A stretch of 17,983 bases of DNA from Syntrophobacterales bacterium (GTDB lineage Bacteria; Desulfobacterota; Syntrophorhabdia; Syntrophorhabdales; WCHB1-27). A model generated the notes under the pieces. It saw only the letters and a program-made list of their open reading frames with translations. It was not told where the DNA came from and ran no database searches. The position numbers and the translations under genes are program-made. Positions 7,544 to 14,363 of the stretch are shown in pieces (within the stretch, counting starts at the first letter, position 1; every line of letters starts with the position of its first letter). Where the stretch lies: positions 1-17,983 of the forward strand of contig JADGQN010000045.1 of assembly GCA_017881765.1 (NCBI GenBank), written 5' to 3'.

Positions 7544-7583
7544 CTCCGCCAGCTTTGCTGGTGGAGGGGGCGACGCGAGCCCC
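7544..7583 (+). repeat. Tandem GC-rich hairpins upstream of the dehydrogenase
   Basis: Two adjacent stems lie in the 128-bp gap. CTCCGCCAGC (7544-7553) pairs with GCTGGTGGAG (7557-7566) across a TTT loop with one G-U pair. GGGGC (7567-7571) pairs with GCCCC (7579-7583). The block ends 15 bp before the dehydrogenase ATG. It could be a dispersed repeat or an RNA structure that limits read-through translation. Confidence 0.45.
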
Positions 7584-7598
7584 AGGGATAGTGTTAGT

Positions 7599-8630
7599 AT
7601 GCGCGTGGGAATGTATTATAGCAATAGCAGGGTCGACGTAGAGGAACTGCCGGTTCCGAAGGTTGGCAAAAGGGATATCCTCGTTAAAGTCATGGCAAGC
7701 GGTATATGTGGCAGCGATGTTCTGGAATGGTACCGCATCAAGAAAGCACCTCTGGTTCTCGGCCATGAACTGACCGGCGAGGTAGTCGAGGTTGGAGAAG
7801 AGATTACAAAATTTAAGAAACGCGACAGGGTGTTCACAACACACCATGTTCCTTGCGACCAATGCCACTGGTGCCTGGGTGGCCATCAAACTGCGTGCAC
7901 GGTTTTCCAGACAGAAACTAATTTTGCCCCGGGTGGATTCTCAGAATACTTAAGGGTCTCCGGGAAAAGTATTGATACCGGCACTTTTCTTTTGCCTGAC
8001 GAAATGTCCTACGAGCAAGGTTCGTTTATCGAGCCGTTAGGGACTGTGGTCAGGGGGCTGAGAGCTGTTGCTCTGAAACCCGGCGACAGCCTGTTGGTTC
8101 TTGGTTGCGGAGTTGCAGGCATGCTTATGATCAAGCTGGCTCGCGCTCTGGGCGCCGGGAGGATTCTCGCAACCGACATCGACGATTACCGGTTGGAGGC
8201 GGCAAGAAGATTCGGTGCAGAAAAGGCCGTGCGAGCCGATGGAGATATACCAAGTTCGATAAAAGAGATAAACAACGGTCGTCTGGCTGACAAGGTGATA
8301 GTTTGCGCGGGAGTATTGTCTGCCGCGCGGCAGGCCCTGGAATCGGTTGACCGGGGCGGAACTATTCTATTCTTTGCGGTGCCGAATCCCGGGGAGACGG
8401 TCAATATAGATTTTAATCCTTTTTGGAGAAATGATATAAGCCTCAAGACCTGTTATGGAGCTGCTCCGCTTGATAATAGGCAGGCCATGGAGCTCATCAG
8501 AGCCGGAAATGTTGATGTGAGAGATCTGATTACACACAGATATAGTTTGGAAGAGATTTCAAAAGGATTTAAGGCAGCCAGTGAGGGAAAAGACTGCTTG
8601 AAGGTTATCATAAAGCCGCACAAAGAATAA
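7599..8630 (+). CDS. Zinc-dependent medium-chain alcohol/polyol dehydrogenase
   Basis: A 343-residue MDR-superfamily oxidoreductase similar to threonine and sorbitol/L-iditol dehydrogenases. It oxidises a secondary alcohol with NAD(P)+ in the cytoplasm. Catalytic zinc ligands are visible at C37 (GICGSD), H56/E57 (LGHE) and E145 (IEPLG). The structural zinc lobe is intact, with C86, C89, C92 and C100. The Rossmann motif GCGVAG spans 169-174, and an acidic D193 at the end of the second strand favours NAD over NADP. The length is normal. The ribosome binding site is weak (AGGGAT at 7584-7589), and a second in-frame ATG at 7611, closer to GTGGGA, is a possible alternative start. It probably forms a unit with the LsrF-like aldolase upstream. 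The substrate is unknown. Confidence 0.9.
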   Translation: MRVGMYYSNSRVDVEELPVPKVGKRDILVKVMASGICGSDVLEWYRIKKAPLVLGHELTGEVVEVGEEITKFKKRDRVFTTHHVPCDQCHWCLGGHQTACTVFQTETNFAPGGFSEYLRVSGKSIDTGTFLLPDEMSYEQGSFIEPLGTVVRGLRAVALKPGDSLLVLGCGVAGMLMIKLARALGAGRILATDIDDYRLEAARRFGAEKAVRADGDIPSSIKEINNGRLADKVIVCAGVLSAARQALESVDRGGTILFFAVPNPGETVNIDFNPFWRNDISLKTCYGAAPLDNRQAMELIRAGNVDVRDLITHRYSLEEISKGFKAASEGKDCLKVIIKPHKE

Positions 8631-8645
8631 TAGGTCTCAACACCA

Positions 8646-8837
8646 GTGGCGTGCTTCCAATACGCATTATCAGTTGCCGAAAAGCGACCGCAGTATTTCA
8701 AACTCGAAGGTGGGGCAGTCCCGCTGGAGCCTGACGTAAGAAAGTATTTTCCTCATTCGGAGTCCGTCAATAAAGCCCTAAGGTCGTTGATTGAGATTAT
8801 TCCATCAACGAGGCGTGTGTCAGGTCATAAGAAATGA
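8646..8837 (+). pseudogene. Small antitoxin-like ORF, probably N-terminally truncated
   Basis: A 63-codon frame whose only possible start is a GTG at 8646 with no ribosome binding site, since an in-frame TAG lies at 8631. The C-terminal half carries LEPDVRKYFPHSESVNKALR, a wording I associate with the C-termini of small (about 70-90 aa) bacterial proteins often found in toxin-antitoxin-like pairs. The N-terminal stretch does not fit those proteins, and no partner toxin gene follows, so I read it as a remnant. It may be wholly non-functional. The family link is from memory and weak. Confidence 0.3.
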
Positions 8838-8870
8838 CGGTAAGGAGATCTCCCCTTAAGTCAGGAGGCT

Positions 8871-9146
8871 TCAATCTTTGGCGTGCAGGCCCGAAGACGG
8901 ATCCTCAAGCAAGGTGATCCCTAACCACTTAACAAAAATGCATATCTCCTGTTTTGGATTGCATCGCAAAGAAACTATAGCCGCTAGAGGCTGCGGTAAC
9001 GGTTCCAGCAGATCTTCTTCGAAAGCAAGCCTCCCTTTCGACTCGATCTCATCCAAATCTTCCTTCCTACTAGCCCATTTGTCTGGGGCTCGAAAAGATG
9101 CAATAGTACGAGCGGAAATCGCGCTCTTCGTCCAGTATATCTTCAT
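8871..9146 (-). CDS. Hypothetical 91-residue protein coupled to MarR gene
   Basis: The ATG (9146-9144) overlaps the MarR stop TGA (9145-9143) on the minus strand as an ATGA, with AGGAGACAAAGGA just upstream as ribosome binding sequence. This arrangement argues for a real translationally coupled gene. The protein is small and soluble. It has a basic N-terminus (MKIYWTKSAIS), a charged central helix rich in Glu/Asp/Lys (about residues 26-48), a Pro-rich turn, and two Cys (near 61 and 68) in the C-terminal part. I recognise no family. Overlapping plus-strand frames have no start signals. A chance ORF remains possible, although the overlap makes it less likely. Confidence 0.45.
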   Translation of the reverse strand: MKIYWTKSAISARTIASFRAPDKWASRKEDLDEIESKGRLAFEEDLLEPLPQPLAAIVSLRCNPKQEICIFVKWLGITLLEDPSSGLHAKD

Positions 9147-9640
9147 TTTCCTTTGTCTCCTGGCACATTCACTTCAGGTGAAAGAGTCAGCTGAGGTGGT
9201 AGCTTTTGTGCACCCAGGATGGACACCAGTTTGTCCAGGCCGGCTTCAATGTTGTACAGCTCCTTAGAGGTCAGAGTTTCAAGGCCGTTAACCAGGAGGC
9301 CGGAAGCTACTTCCGGTGCCCTGACAAGAAGCTCTTTTCCGACACTTGTCAGTTGAACTTTTACAACCCGTCTATCATCGTCAGAGCGATTCCTTTGGAC
9401 GAGCCCCCGCGATGCAAGCCGATCAAGTATGCCAACTACCGTAGATGGATTAAGGTACATGCGGGCAGCGAGGTCGGATACCCTTACCGGGGACAAGTCG
9501 CCGATAAGCTTGATTGCCCAGAGCTGAGGTCCCGTGATGCCGGTTTCTCGCTCAGCTTTTTTTGACTTATCGTTTACTACCTGGAAGACTCTCCGGATAT
9601 TATCCATGATTTCTGAAATTATCGCAGCCTTAGTGGTCAT
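9143..9640 (-). CDS. MarR family transcriptional regulator
   Basis: A 165-residue winged helix-turn-helix regulator. I prefer the ATG at 9640 because GGAGG (9654-9650) is 9 nt upstream. The ATG two codons earlier at 9646 would have only a 3-nt spacer. The DNA-binding core runs from about residue 37 to 97: TGPQLWAIKLI, VSDLAARMYLNPSTVVGILDRL as the helix-turn-helix, and a wing with the MarR signature RSDDDRRVVKVQLT (84-97). MarR proteins bind palindromic sites as dimers and release them on binding a ligand, often a phenolic compound. The gene diverges from a lipoprotein gene, and two palindromes lie in the shared 136-bp intergenic region, so both self-regulation and control of the lipoprotein are likely. 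Whether it also senses aromatic substrates of the nearby UbiD cluster is speculation. Confidence 0.9.
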   Translation of the reverse strand: MTTKAAIISEIMDNIRRVFQVVNDKSKKAERETGITGPQLWAIKLIGDLSPVRVSDLAARMYLNPSTVVGILDRLASRGLVQRNRSDDDRRVVKVQLTSVGKELLVRAPEVASGLLVNGLETLTSKELYNIEAGLDKLVSILGAQKLPPQLTLSPEVNVPGDKGK

Positions 9641-9656
9641 GCGCATTCCCCTCCAG

Positions 9657-9680
9657 GTTCAGTCAATACTGCGACTGAAC
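9657..9680. promoter_or_regulatory. Candidate MarR operator 1 (palindrome)
   Basis: GTTCAGTC (9657-9664), an 8-bp spacer, and GACTGAAC (9673-9680) form a perfect 24-bp dyad directly upstream of the MarR ribosome binding site. Length and position suit a MarR dimer site for autoregulation. Binding is inferred. Confidence 0.45.
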
Positions 9681-9694
9681 TTAATCATTGCAGT

Positions 9695-9707
9695 ACAAAT
9701 AATTTGT
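9695..9707. promoter_or_regulatory. Candidate MarR operator 2 (palindrome)
   Basis: ACAAAT-A-ATTTGT is a perfect 13-bp dyad that ends 1 bp before the candidate -35 element of the lipoprotein promoter. A protein bound here would affect that promoter. Its sequence differs from operator 1, so at most one of the two may be the true MarR site. Confidence 0.35.
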
Positions 9708-9708
9708 G

Positions 9709-9737
9709 TTGAAATTAGTTTTATATGTTAGTATCTT
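9709..9737 (+). promoter_or_regulatory. Candidate sigma-70 promoter for the lipoprotein gene
   Basis: TTGAAA (9709-9714), a 17-bp AT-rich spacer, and TATCTT (9732-9737). The expected transcription start is near 9744, about 33 nt ahead of the ATG. The gene has its own strong AGGAGG at 9762-9767. Confidence 0.4.
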
Positions 9738-9776
9738 TATCGATAATACTCAATAGAAAGAAGGAGGAATGAATTG

Positions 9777-10367
9777 ATGGAACGTTTCAGGTATTCAGTA
9801 TCGTTGATGATTGTCCTTGCATTGGCCTTTGTGTTCGTCGGTTGCGCAACGCCTCCCGATGCGGAGAAGTCAGGTGCCCAGGCCGCAATGGATGCCGCTG
9901 TGTCTGCTGGCGCTGACAAGTATGCTGCCGCCGATTTCGGCGCAGCCAAGAGTCTCTGGGACACATCAGAATCTCAAATGAAGGACAAGAAGTACAAGGA
10001 AGCCAAGCAGGGCTACATCGATGCCAAGGCCGCCCTCGAGAAGGCCACAAGCGGCGCCCAAGCCGGCAAAAAGGCTATGGCCGATGAGGCCAATGCTGCC
10101 GTAGCCAGTCTTGAGGATGGCTGGAAGAATCTTGAAGCCACTGCCAAGACGGTGGAGAAGAAGATGAAGGAGAAGAAAGCCGACTGGGACGAGGACGCCA
10201 AAGCCTTTGCGGAAAGCCTGAAAGCAACCAAAGACATGATCGCGGCCGATCCGGCCGGTGCCAAGGCGAAAGCCGGTGAGCTTAAGGCCATTCTCGACAA
10301 GTGGGACGCCACGTTTAAGGAACTGGCTGCCGCCCCTGCAAAGACCGAAGCACCAAAAAAGAAGTAA
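9777..10367 (+). CDS. Ala/Lys-rich lipoprotein (DUF4398-like)
   Basis: A 196-residue secreted lipoprotein. The ATG at 9777 follows AGGAGG with a 9-nt spacer. A TTG one codon earlier (9774) is also possible. The signal peptide runs MERFRYS plus a hydrophobic core to a lipobox-like FVGC with Cys 22-23, predicting lipid attachment and anchoring to a membrane facing the periplasm. The mature part is almost entirely helical and made of Ala, Lys, Asp and Glu. It includes DKYAAADFGAAKSLWDTSE followed by KKYKEAKQGYIDAK, a repeat-like pattern typical of DUF4398/TolA-like envelope proteins. A long coiled-coil or helical hairpin, then a short Ala/Pro/Lys tail, completes it. Its role is unknown, perhaps in envelope structure. 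It diverges from marR. Strong ribosome binding sequence and biased codons suggest abundant expression. Confidence 0.8.
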   Translation: MERFRYSVSLMIVLALAFVFVGCATPPDAEKSGAQAAMDAAVSAGADKYAAADFGAAKSLWDTSESQMKDKKYKEAKQGYIDAKAALEKATSGAQAGKKAMADEANAAVASLEDGWKNLEATAKTVEKKMKEKKADWDEDAKAFAESLKATKDMIAADPAGAKAKAGELKAILDKWDATFKELAAAPAKTEAPKKK

Positions 10368-10423
10368 AGCCCGCGAAGAGGTATAAGAAGTAACTTTTCC
10401 GTTTCCTGGCGAGTCATCGGCAA

Positions 10424-10455
10424 AAGGCGTTCCGTCTATAATGATGGAACGCCTT
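10424..10455. repeat. Perfect 10-bp inverted repeat after the lipoprotein gene
   Basis: AAGGCGTTCC (10424-10433) and GGAACGCCTT (10446-10455) form a perfect stem with a 12-nt loop, 57 bp after the lipoprotein stop. No T-run follows on the + strand. On the - strand the stem is followed by TTTTG, so it would work slightly better as a terminator in that direction. The rest of the 387-bp gap (10368-10754) holds a promoter-like site and no gene I can support. Confidence 0.4.
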
Positions 10456-10552
10456 AAGAATATGGAGCGCCCACCGGCCTGGCGGATGTCAGCGGTGCTA
10501 CTATTCTCATTTATTGTAGTCCGTCCCTCGGCAGGACAAATTGGGACAACGG

Positions 10553-10581
10553 TTGACTTCCTTGCCGAATATGGGTATATT
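10553..10581 (+). promoter_or_regulatory. Sigma-70-type promoter for the regulator/Ehr-like operon
   Basis: TTGACT (10553-10558) and TATATT (10576-10581) with an ideal 17-bp spacer. The expected start is near 10588, giving a leader of about 165 nt before the ATG at 10755. The promoter is flanked by an inverted pair, GTTGAC (10552-10557) and GTCAAC (10584-10589), which could be half-sites for a repressor. This is the only convincing promoter before the genes from 10755 to the window end. Confidence 0.5.
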
Positions 10582-10754
10582 GGGTCAACAACACTTTTAT
10601 GCAGAGGAATTGTGCCGTTATCGTCTGATAGTTCTTGAATAAGCCAATGAATCAATAGCAGGTCTTAAGAACAATCAGTTTTACCTCTGTTCAAAAATAA
10701 GATTGACGTGTGACGTTAGGGATCGCGCAATGATAAGGGGGCTATTGTCTCGCT

Positions 10755-11447
10755 ATGATGCTTGATGTAAAAGAGGTTGCAAAGTTGTTGACGGTCTCTG
10801 AAAAAACGGTCTACAGATGGATTGCAAAAAACGAGATTCCGGCGTATAAGATCGGCGAAAGTTACCGGTTCAACAGGGTGGAACTACTGGAATGGGCGAC
10901 GGCCAATAAAATCAAGGTATCCTATCAGATATTCGACGAGACCTTAGAGACGGGTGGTTCAATGCCTTCGTTGACGAAGGCGATCAATGCGGGCGGCATT
11001 CATTACCGGGTTCCGGGAACCGACAAGGAAAGCGTGCTCCGATCTATCGTCGACATCATACACCTGCCCGATGACATAGATAAGGATTTTCTGCTCGGGG
11101 CATTGCTGGCCCGGGAAAATCTCGGAACAACGGCACTCGGCGACGGCATAGCGATTCCTCATGTACGAAATCCTATTATTTTTCATGTCAACAAGCCTGT
11201 GCTTGCCCTCTGTTTTCTGGAGCAGGCCATTGACTTCAACGCCCTTGACGGCAAGCCCGTTGACACCGTCTTCACCATCGTCACCCATACGGTCCGCTCG
11301 CACCTTCATATCCTGTCACGGTTAAGCTACGCATTGCATCAGCCCCATATCCGCCGCATCATTAACAGCTCGTCGAGCCGTCAGGACATCCTGGACACGC
11401 TCGCCGCTTTCGAGAAGACGCTGACATCAAAACCGGTTGAGGATTGA
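10755..11447 (+). CDS. Fusion regulator: excisionase/MerR-like HTH plus PTS EIIA (PtsN-type) domain
   Basis: A 230-residue cytoplasmic protein with two domains. Residues 1-50 form a helix-turn-helix of the excisionase/MerR-like type (DVKEVAKLLTVSEKTVYRW, then IPAYKIGESYRF and ELLEW), a DNA-binding fold. Residues about 75-225 match the EIIA domain of the fructose/mannitol/PtsN class, including the phosphorylation motif GIAIPHVR with H136. The design suggests a DNA-binding protein whose activity responds to PTS-type phosphorylation, hence to energy or nitrogen state. The start codons ATGATG at 10755/10758 have only a distant AAGGGGG, so translation may be modest. It stops 13 bp before the hyfB-like gene and is likely co-transcribed with it, as a probable regulator of the complex. 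No other PTS gene is in the window. Confidence 0.88.
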   Translation: MMLDVKEVAKLLTVSEKTVYRWIAKNEIPAYKIGESYRFNRVELLEWATANKIKVSYQIFDETLETGGSMPSLTKAINAGGIHYRVPGTDKESVLRSIVDIIHLPDDIDKDFLLGALLARENLGTTALGDGIAIPHVRNPIIFHVNKPVLALCFLEQAIDFNALDGKPVDTVFTIVTHTVRSHLHILSRLSYALHQPHIRRIINSSSSRQDILDTLAAFEKTLTSKPVED

Positions 11448-11460
11448 GTCTCCTGTGCTG

Positions 11461-13443
11461 ATGCCCTACATCGTATACGCTGTTGTCGTTGTACTGGCCG
11501 GGGTAATAGGTCTTGGTTTCCGCGGTGAGAACCGTGCGCAAAAGTACCTGCCCGCGGCCGTTATCTCTCTGTGCAGTTTTCTTACGCTTATCTACCTGTT
11601 GTGGACTTTCCGGTGGATAGAGCCGGATACCGTAGTAAGGCTGATCAACTGGCAGTTGCCTTTCGCGGGCATGGTCGCCGGCATTGATCCGTTAAGTGCA
11701 TTTTTCTTGATTCCCCTCCTGATTCTTGCCGCATGCTGCTCCTTATATGGCCCGCGGTATTTCAGCGGCCACCCTGCCGGCAGGTCCCACTGGTTCTTTT
11801 TCGGCCTTCTCCTTTCCGGGATGGTCATGGTGCTTTTGGCAAGAAACGGGGTTCTCTTCATACTTGCATGGGAGATCATGTCCCTCTCGTCTTTTTTTCT
11901 TGTCATAACCGATAAGAAAAACCCCCCAGCAATGCGTGCCGGGTGGATCTACTTCGTCACCGCGCACATAGGGACGGCTTTTCTTTTGGCTTTGTTCTTC
12001 CTGTTCGCCGCTTTAAGCGGTTCATTCGATTTTGTCGCCTGGAAGGGCGCGCAGTACGGCGGCGGTACGGCCGACGTGCTATTCATCTTCGCCCTCGTCG
12101 CCTTCGGCCTCAAGGCAGGCTTTATTCCTTTCCATGTCTGGCTGCCCTTGGCTCATCCTTCCGCCCCGAGCCATGTCTCGGCACTTATGTCGGGGATAAT
12201 GATTAAAATGGGCATTTACGGCCTTTTGCGTATTTTGACATTTATAGTACCCTACCACGCTTGGTGGGGAGCTTTGCTGATCGCCCTTGGCGGCGTCTCA
12301 GGGGTGCTGGGGGTGCTCTTCGCAATCGGTCAGCATGATATTAAGAGACTGCTTGCCTATCACAGCGTTGAAAATATCGGAATAATTCTTTTGGGAATAG
12401 GCATCGGCATAACCGGCGCGGCATATGGCTCCAACGTGATCGCTCTTTTCGGCTTCGCGGGAGGATTATTGCACGTTCTCAATCACGCCCTTTTCAAGGG
12501 CTTGCTCTTTCTCGGTGCCGGGGCGGTGATCCGTCAAACAGGGTCGGGTGAGATCGATAATCTCGGGGGCTTGATCAAGACCATGCCTAGAACCGCCCTC
12601 TTCTTCCTCGTCGGGTCTGTCGCAATCTGCGGCCTACCGTTCTTCAATGGATTTATCAGTGAGTTGCTTATTTATGCAGCGGGAATAACCGGCGCGGTGC
12701 ATGCCTCAAGTCCTGCACTCTCGATTGCGGGCGTTGCCGGGATTGTCTCCCTTGCGCTCATTGGAGGTCTCGCCGCAGCCTGTTTTACCAAGGTCTTCGG
12801 TATTGTTTTTCTCGGCGAGCCGCGCACGAAAACGATAGGCGCGCCGGGCGATGTTCCCGCCCCGATGGTGTGGGCAATGGCGTTGCTTGCCGCTTTCTGC
12901 ATCATTATTGGAATGGGCAGCCCTTTCATTCTGCCGTTTTTGATACGGCCCGCCCTTGTTCTTGCGGGACCGGCAGCCGAGGCAGTTACAGACTCCATTA
13001 CCTCACTGACGATGACCGTGAGCGTTATGCTCTGCTCATTCGTAATCACTGCTGCACTTGTCGCGGGCTTGGTAAAGGTATTCTTGCGGAAAGGACGGAC
13101 TGTGACCAGGGCGGCAACCTGGGATTGCGGTTACAGCCGGCCTGAACCTTCGATGCAATATACCGCTTCTTCATTTGCCGCCCCTATAGTAGACCACTTC
13201 AAGATCCCTCTGGCAGCACACAAGAAAATCCTGTCCGACGGGAAGTTGTTTCCGGGAATTGCGTGGTCCTTTCATTCGGAGGCAGAGGACTGGTTTCTGA
13301 CCAGATTATACTCGCCGGCGCTGGAACTCTTTGACCGTCTCTTCGCATCGCTTCGATGGTTCCAAAACGGCAAGGCAGGACAGTACGTTCTTTATATCGC
13401 AATAACGCTGTTCTGCTTGATTGTATGGAAATTTTTCTTATGA
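11461..13443 (+). CDS. hyfB: Hydrogenase-4 subunit B-like antiporter-type membrane subunit (HyfB/HycC/NuoL family)
   Basis: A 660-residue polytopic membrane protein of the Mrp-antiporter/NuoL family that moves H+ or Na+ in complex-I-like machines. Conserved charged residues of the channel are present: E138 (AWEIMSLSS), K218 (FGLKAGFIPFHVWLP), K249, the HDIKRLLAYHSVENIG block at 292-307, and K346 (LNHALFKG). The C-terminal part, with ATWDCGYSRPEPSMQYTA followed by a last hydrophobic segment, is typical of HyfB/HycC rather than NuoL. I use the ATG at 11461. In-frame TTG (11437) and GTG (11455) codons also exist, and the ribosome binding site is weak for all three. The stop overlaps the next gene in an ATGA. 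An ion-pumping function is inferred from family. Confidence 0.9.
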   Translation: MPYIVYAVVVVLAGVIGLGFRGENRAQKYLPAAVISLCSFLTLIYLLWTFRWIEPDTVVRLINWQLPFAGMVAGIDPLSAFFLIPLLILAACCSLYGPRYFSGHPAGRSHWFFFGLLLSGMVMVLLARNGVLFILAWEIMSLSSFFLVITDKKNPPAMRAGWIYFVTAHIGTAFLLALFFLFAALSGSFDFVAWKGAQYGGGTADVLFIFALVAFGLKAGFIPFHVWLPLAHPSAPSHVSALMSGIMIKMGIYGLLRILTFIVPYHAWWGALLIALGGVSGVLGVLFAIGQHDIKRLLAYHSVENIGIILLGIGIGITGAAYGSNVIALFGFAGGLLHVLNHALFKGLLFLGAGAVIRQTGSGEIDNLGGLIKTMPRTALFFLVGSVAICGLPFFNGFISELLIYAAGITGAVHASSPALSIAGVAGIVSLALIGGLAAACFTKVFGIVFLGEPRTKTIGAPGDVPAPMVWAMALLAAFCIIIGMGSPFILPFLIRPALVLAGPAAEAVTDSITSLTMTVSVMLCSFVITAALVAGLVKVFLRKGRTVTRAATWDCGYSRPEPSMQYTASSFAAPIVDHFKIPLAAHKKILSDGKLFPGIAWSFHSEAEDWFLTRLYSPALELFDRLFASLRWFQNGKAGQYVLYIAITLFCLIVWKFFL

Positions 13444-14363
13444 ACGCACTGACGTTTCTTGTTTCCCCGATGGTTGCATTGATGCTCTCCCCGCTTATGG
13501 CCGGGGTTATCAACCGCACCAAATCGGTATTAGCCGGGCGGCGGGGCCCGTCCCTCTTGCAACCGTACTTCGACCTTTTCGGTCTATTTCGCAAAGGCAT
13601 CGTTTACAGCACGACCACATCGTGGGTGTTCAGGGTCGCTCCCATGATCATATTTTCCACCACCCTTGCAGCGACCTGTTTCGTTCCCTTCCTGCCGACC
13701 GGCCGGCAATGGTCTTTTACAGGCGACGCGGCAATGTTGCTCTATCTTCTGGGTCTCGCACGGTTTTTCCTCATTCTTTCCGCCCTTGATACAGGATCGG
13801 CCTTTGAAGGCATGGGCGCGAGCCGCGAGGCATTTTTCTCCGCCCTTGCGGAGCCCGTTATGTTTGTCTGTCTCCTCAACGTGATGCGGGCAAACGGCGC
13901 AGGCACTATTGCGGCTGCCCTTTCCGCGCCTATCGTATCCGATTCGATTGCCGTGCTGCTTACGGCGATCCCGCTGTTTATCATAGTGCTTGCCGAAAAT
14001 GCGCGCATACCCTTCGACGACCCGAATACGCATCTTGAGCTTACAATGATCCACGAAGTGATGATCCTTGACAACAGCGGGCCCGACCTTGCCTTGCTCG
14101 AATATGCGGCGTCAGTCAAGCTGTGGCTGTTTTCATTGATTTTGGCGAGGATTCTTCTCCCTGCGTCGGGTCTTATCGCACAGACGGCCGCTCTCCTCAT
14201 ACTGATGGCCCTGATCGCCATCGCCATAGGGCTCGTTGAATCGTTCACGGCGCGGGTGCGTTTAATCAAAGTGCCCCAGCTCTTGATCGGCGCGGGCGGG
14301 GTGGCCCTGCTCGGTTTCTTCATAAGCGTATCGGGCATTCTATCATCGGTGAAAGGGATATGA
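13440..14363 (+). CDS. hyfC: HyfC/HycD-like membrane anchor subunit (NuoH family)
   Basis: A 307-residue membrane protein homologous to complex I subunit NuoH and hydrogenase HycD/HyfC, which links the hydrophilic catalytic arm to the membrane ion channels. Hallmarks are GRRGPSLLQPYFDLFGLFRKG starting at residue 33, the loop ENARIPFDDPNTHLELTMIHEVM at about 182-205 with its conserved acidic residues, and EYAASVKLWLF. The ATG at 13440 overlaps the upstream TGA (13441-13443). In-frame codons back to 13356 lie inside hyfB and are not needed. The stop overlaps the hyfE-like start in another ATGA. Confidence 0.92.
   Translation: MNALTFLVSPMVALMLSPLMAGVINRTKSVLAGRRGPSLLQPYFDLFGLFRKGIVYSTTTSWVFRVAPMIIFSTTLAATCFVPFLPTGRQWSFTGDAAMLLYLLGLARFFLILSALDTGSAFEGMGASREAFFSALAEPVMFVCLLNVMRANGAGTIAAALSAPIVSDSIAVLLTAIPLFIIVLAENARIPFDDPNTHLELTMIHEVMILDNSGPDLALLEYAASVKLWLFSLILARILLPASGLIAQTAALLILMALIAIAIGLVESFTARVRLIKVPQLLIGAGGVALLGFFISVSGILSSVKGI

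Noticed and set aside
8878..9267. 129-codon plus-strand frame
   Set aside because: It lies antisense to the marR gene end and its coupled downstream gene, has no start signals, and has a shadow-like composition.
10441..10638. 65-codon ORF with a signal-peptide-like N-terminus
   Set aside because: It starts inside the loop of an inverted repeat, has no ribosome binding site, and contains the best promoter of the region within it.
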